DNA from: Geobacillus zalihae NBRC 101842
GTDB lineage: Bacteria; Bacillota; Bacilli; Bacillales; Anoxybacillaceae
Assembly: GCF_001544135.1 (NCBI RefSeq)
Contig: NZ_BCPV01000030.1
Span: forward strand, 1 to 47,917
Direction: 5' to 3'
Length of the DNA: 47,917 nucleotides
In this document: one piece after another, positions 44,696-47,917 of the stretch
Numbering within the stretch: the first letter of the stretch is position 1
How the letters are laid out: each line of letters begins with the position of its first letter
The notes under the pieces: generated by a model
Told to the model about the DNA's origin: nothing
Databases searched by the model: none
The model's input: the letters and a program-made list of their open reading frames with translations, nothing else
Made by a program: the position numbers and the translations under genes

Positions 44696-45301
44696 TCATG
44701 AGGTCATATCGAAAACAACATCCGCCCGTTTAATCGGCTCTTCGGTTTCCAAATAATAGTCTTCTGCTTTCCAATACCGGTTGATGAACTTTTGGATGTT
44801 TTGTTTCACTTGATCGTTTTCACGGGCAAAGCGAATCTCCCGCGGACAATCCAAATAGACGACGAAATCAAAAAACGGCCTCCATTCTTTCCTTTGCAGA
44901 AAAACACCTTCAATCATGATCATGTCCGAATCAGAGAGATAAACCGTTCGCTTGGAGTGCGTATCGGTCTCATGATCATAAAACGGGAGGGTCAGCTGGT
45001 GGGATGCTTTGAGTTGACGGAACAACTGATGCGTTAGCCACTCCACATCCCACTGTAAATAATAATATTCAAACCATTCCTCGTTTCCCGTATGATAACG
45101 TTTGGCTCGCTCGACAATATGATCATCCATGTGAAAAACGCACACGGAGATGCCTTGCTCCCGCAACGTTTGACTCAGCTGATTGGCGAATGTCGTTTTG
45201 CCCGATCGGCTTAGCCCATCAATCCCGAGGACCAATCGGCCCGCTGTTTTGATCGCCAAAATGGTCTTGCATAAGAAGTCGATGCGATCACGCAACCCCA
45301 T
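44696..45301 (-). CDS. Uridine kinase-like P-loop kinase
   Basis: 201 residues. P-loop GIDGLSRSGKTT near the start, a VFHMDDHIV segment that binds the acceptor, and a C-terminal R-F-A-R-E-N-D lid. It is in the uridine-kinase-like group of small-molecule kinases; the substrate is unclear. ATG 45301 follows TGAGGGGGG closely. It lies 26 bases downstream of the ABC permeases and may be co-transcribed. Confidence 0.75.
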   Translation of the reverse strand: MGLRDRIDFLCKTILAIKTAGRLVLGIDGLSRSGKTTFANQLSQTLREQGISVCVFHMDDHIVERAKRYHTGNEEWFEYYYLQWDVEWLTHQLFRQLKASHQLTLPFYDHETDTHSKRTVYLSDSDMIMIEGVFLQRKEWRPFFDFVVYLDCPREIRFARENDQVKQNIQKFINRYWKAEDYYLETEEPIKRADVVFDMTS

Positions 45302-45327
45302 CCCCCCTCATGTATTTTTCGGATAGC

Positions 45328-46341
45328 CTATCTATAAAGGACCAATTCAAAATCGCCCTGCTGCGGCGGAAAAGAAGCGGTTTTTCCCGATGAACTCCGC
45401 TGTTTTTTCCGCTGCTTCCGTTTTCCTTTTCCAGCGATCACTTGCTCTAACCCTTTTCCCATTAATTTAAAGGCAAAAATGGCAACGATAAAGGCAACAC
45501 ACGGCCCGACAACAATCCATTGGTCAAGCATCATTTCCCGATAGGAAAGACCGATCAAGCCGGACCATTCGTTCGAAAGGGAGAGCGCCACCTTCTCCGG
45601 AGGGCCCAACCCATCGGAATCATATATAACTTTTACGCCTCCTAGCAATATTTGAAACGCCCCGAGATGCACAAGCAGCAAGAGCGACTGCACCGTCTGC
45701 TGGGTAAACAGCAAAAACAGCCGCGGCCGCATATACGGGAGAACGTGCTTGCGGATGAGCCAAACGTGATCAGCTCCCATCAGCCGGGAAGAAACGACAA
45801 ATTCATTTTGCAAAAAGACAGCGATATCATTGCCGATGACCAGCATTAACGGCGGAAGCGCAACAGCCGCAAGCACCAATAGTTGTTTGATCAACACTCC
45901 CATTCCAGCTCCTTGCTCCTCCAATGGAATGAAAGCAAAAAAGAGCATCGTTAAAAAGATCGCCGGCACAAACCGAAAGGCGCGGACGATGGACTCGGCA
46001 ATAAACCGAAATTTCTGCAAATAAAAAGCATACACGATTCCGCCGACCGTCCCAAACACAAGCCGCAGCAAACTGACCGCCAATGCGGTGACAATCGTAT
46101 ATTTCGCCCCATCGATGACTTTCCAAAACACGTCTTCACCTTGGCGATCGACGCCAAACGGGTGGGCCCAGCTCGGCGGGTATGGAGGAACGTCAACGAG
46201 CCGCCCAGCCTCATTGTAGATCTGCTTCGGCGGCTGGGGAATGATGTCTTTCAGCCAATAAGAATAGAAAAAACTGGCCAGCAATAGACCAGCCGCGATG
46301 ATAAACCCTGCCGCAAAATACACGTTGCGGAATGCGCGCAT
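45328..46341 (-). CDS. Peptide-type ABC transporter permease (DppC-like)
   Basis: 337 residues. N-terminal helix, an extracytoplasmic segment, then five helices with the HPFGVDRQGEDVF segment and the coupling loop (SSRLMGADHVWLIRKHVLP) of DppC/OppC proteins. C-terminal tail is basic and Ser-rich. Its ATG overlaps the upstream TGA (TGATG). Part of a permease pair with no ATPase or solute-binding protein in the window. Confidence 0.82.
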   Translation of the reverse strand: MRAFRNVYFAAGFIIAAGLLLASFFYSYWLKDIIPQPPKQIYNEAGRLVDVPPYPPSWAHPFGVDRQGEDVFWKVIDGAKYTIVTALAVSLLRLVFGTVGGIVYAFYLQKFRFIAESIVRAFRFVPAIFLTMLFFAFIPLEEQGAGMGVLIKQLLVLAAVALPPLMLVIGNDIAVFLQNEFVVSSRLMGADHVWLIRKHVLPYMRPRLFLLFTQQTVQSLLLLVHLGAFQILLGGVKVIYDSDGLGPPEKVALSLSNEWSGLIGLSYREMMLDQWIVVGPCVAFIVAIFAFKLMGKGLEQVIAGKGKRKQRKKQRSSSGKTASFPPQQGDFELVLYR

Positions 46342-47222
46342 CACGCCACCCCCCTCTCGATTCCCGTCAAATAAGCAATCACTCGTTTCCCGGCCACATC
46401 AATGAGGTAAAATGGCAAAAACAGCATGGCAAGACCGATAGCCACTACTTCCGGCGTATGGAGCTGCTCATACAAAAACCGGAACAATCCGTGCATATTA
46501 AACAAATATTCCGCCACTAACAAGTTCGACAGCATAAACCAAAACAAATATTGGACGTTAGAAAACACGGTGATCAGCGCGTTGCGGAACATATGGCGCC
46601 ATAGCACTGCCGTTTTTGACAATCCTTTCGCTAGCGCATATTCGACGTATGGCTTGTCTTTTTCCTCCGTAAACGCAAGAAATGTCATTTGGAACAGCAG
46701 AATGGAAGGCAAAATGGAAATCATGACAATCGGCAGCACGTATACATTGTCAAAACCGGCAACAGGATTGACAATAAGCAAATCTGTCTTTTTAAACACC
46801 CAGATGACAAACAGTTGCGTAGAAAAAATAAAAATAACATCGGGGATCGACTCAAGAAAAAACGCGATGCCTTTAACCATTTTTTGCAGCGGACGCGGAA
46901 GCAAAAAGCAGATGTAGGCTCCCGTAACGGCTATAAGGAAGGAAACAGCCAGCGCCCCCCATAAAATAACAAGGGAATAGGCATACGGCTCCATCATCGT
47001 TGAGAGCAGGGGAGCATTGTGCCATTGCGAGAGCGAAACCGTTATATCACGAATAGAAAAAAAGCTCCAAAACAGCTGCTGAAATTGCTGCCAAAATACC
47101 GTGATCATTTGCGGGCTCGGGAACAAGGAATAGCTTTGCGCAAACGCGATAATCGCCATAATCGTGAAAATGGTAAGCAACAAATCCGCCAGCACCGTCA
47201 AGGCGAGCTTCCATTTCTTCAT
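46341..47222 (-). CDS. Peptide-type ABC transporter permease (DppB-like)
   Basis: 293 residues, six helices. A coupling loop (EYALAKGLSKTAVLWRHMFRNAL) contacts the ATPase, as in DppB/OppB permeases. GAGGGAGG ribosome site before ATG 47222. With the next gene it forms the membrane pore of an importer; the substrate is unknown. Confidence 0.82.
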   Translation of the reverse strand: MKKWKLALTVLADLLLTIFTIMAIIAFAQSYSLFPSPQMITVFWQQFQQLFWSFFSIRDITVSLSQWHNAPLLSTMMEPYAYSLVILWGALAVSFLIAVTGAYICFLLPRPLQKMVKGIAFFLESIPDVIFIFSTQLFVIWVFKKTDLLIVNPVAGFDNVYVLPIVMISILPSILLFQMTFLAFTEEKDKPYVEYALAKGLSKTAVLWRHMFRNALITVFSNVQYLFWFMLSNLLVAEYLFNMHGLFRFLYEQLHTPEVVAIGLAMLFLPFYLIDVAGKRVIAYLTGIERGVA

Positions 47223-47301
47223 AAGGCCGATCCCTCCCTCAGAGCACAGGCAAACGATTGCTACATGTTCCTTTCATCTGTAAGCTGCCAGTGCTTGCAT
47301 G

Positions 47302-47823
47302 TTAATAAGATGGTGGCGGTGGAGGCAATGTTTCTGCTAACATGGATTGCTGTCCTCCCATTCCATCGCCTATTTTCAAGATGCGGTCATACATTTTAAT
47401 TCCTACATAGGTTTGTCCGTCTGTTTGATATTCTACCCTGCCCGACGAGTCTTTTTTGATAAGCTCTCCCTTTTCGCCATACTTCTCTTTTACGTGCTTC
47501 GGCTGCAATTCTGGCAAAAACATCACATCCAGCTCATATTCCTTAGCTCGCTCCGGTCTTTTCGCGCTCCATGAATAACTTCCGTCTTCCCCAACGTTTA
47601 CTTTTTCCTCGAGTACCTGTTTGCCCCCCTCGATTTCTTTCATCACAATTTGCACGACGGCGCCTTTTGGCAAATTGCTGTTTCCGTTTAGCACCACTAG
47701 GTCACCGATCGTTTTGACCGCACCACCTAATTTTACCGTTTGCTCCACTTTCGGTTTGGCACAGCCAACTAGCACCAATAGCAACAACAACGTAAGGACC
47801 ACCGTCATTCGGATATCCTTCAT
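47302..47823 (-). CDS. Lipoprotein of unknown function
   Basis: 173 residues; lipobox L-V-G-C21 after a Leu-rich signal. The exposed part has a beta-rich carrier-like region (GGAVKTIGDLVVLNGNSNL, SYSWSAKRPERAKEY) and ends with a Pro tract (PPPPPSY). It is not a classic solute-binding protein. It lies 79 bases upstream of the permeases and may belong to the same operon. Start ATG 47823 has AAGGAGGG. Confidence 0.8.
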   Translation of the reverse strand: MKDIRMTVVLTLLLLLVLVGCAKPKVEQTVKLGGAVKTIGDLVVLNGNSNLPKGAVVQIVMKEIEGGKQVLEEKVNVGEDGSYSWSAKRPERAKEYELDVMFLPELQPKHVKEKYGEKGELIKKDSSGRVEYQTDGQTYVGIKMYDRILKIGDGMGGQQSMLAETLPPPPPSY

Positions 47824-47917
47824 AAAAACCCTCCTTATATGTATGTATAAGCATCTTTTAAAAAGAAAAATAGTATACGATGTGAAATATTAGGTTAACC
47901 ATTTCGTTCAAATGAAT

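Overview
The window looks like chromosome of a thermophilic Bacillaceae, most likely Geobacillus or a close relative. This is inferred from the recognisable proteins (spo0M, ytaF, aprX, yoaS-yozG-yoaT, a lipoteichoic acid synthase, kimA with its c-di-AMP riboswitch), the moderately high GC, and strong AGGAGG-type ribosome binding sites with frequent GTG and TTG starts. No phage, CRISPR, rRNA or tRNA was seen.

Layout. 1-5.4 kb is an envelope block: a ugtP-like glycosyltransferase (cut by the edge), a DedA protein and a polysaccharide deacetylase in one minus-strand operon; a plus-strand MurG; then uppP and a ROK sugar kinase on minus. 5.5-11.5 kb holds a CotF-like coat protein, spo0M, ytaF, and two potassium transporters, kimA (behind a c-di-AMP riboswitch and terminator) and a KtrB/KtrD channel. 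12-15.3 kb holds the lipoteichoic acid synthase and the intracellular protease AprX, convergent on one terminator.

15.4-19.8 kb is a decaying stretch: a cwlC-type amidase broken at a G7 run, then a two-component/ABC export operon in which the response regulator is intact, the kinase has lost its ATPase domain, the ABC ATPase has lost its N-terminal half and the permease is frameshifted, followed by a relic of an unrelated kinase on the other strand. 19.8-25 kb: DinB protein, FrnE-like oxidoreductase, DoxX, and an aldehyde dehydrogenase/Fe-alcohol dehydrogenase operon led by a small protein that may be the remnant of a larger oxidase.

25.2-29 kb: a sigma-54 activator with CBS and PAS domains, followed by an acyl-CoA dehydrogenase, transcribed from a near-perfect -24/-12 promoter with three upstream dyads. 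The ~700-base gap upstream also contains a 137-bp inverted-repeat unit and a 243-bp terminal-inverted-repeat element that folds into a perfect cloverleaf. 29.1-32.9 kb is a Fur-type iron-hydroxamate ABC operon.

33.9-41.1 kb is a compact arginine/ornithine/proline catabolic locus: rocE-like permease, rocA, rocD and rocG on minus, with a divergent RocR-like regulator. That regulator has lost the GAFTGA loop and both arginine fingers, and the promoters it would serve look sigma-A-like, which suggests the locus has left sigma-54 control. 41.2-47.9 kb: TatD, a second DinB protein, the yoaS-yozG-yoaT operon, a P-loop kinase beside gene scraps, and a lipoprotein plus two peptide-type ABC permeases without their own ATPase or binding protein in the window.
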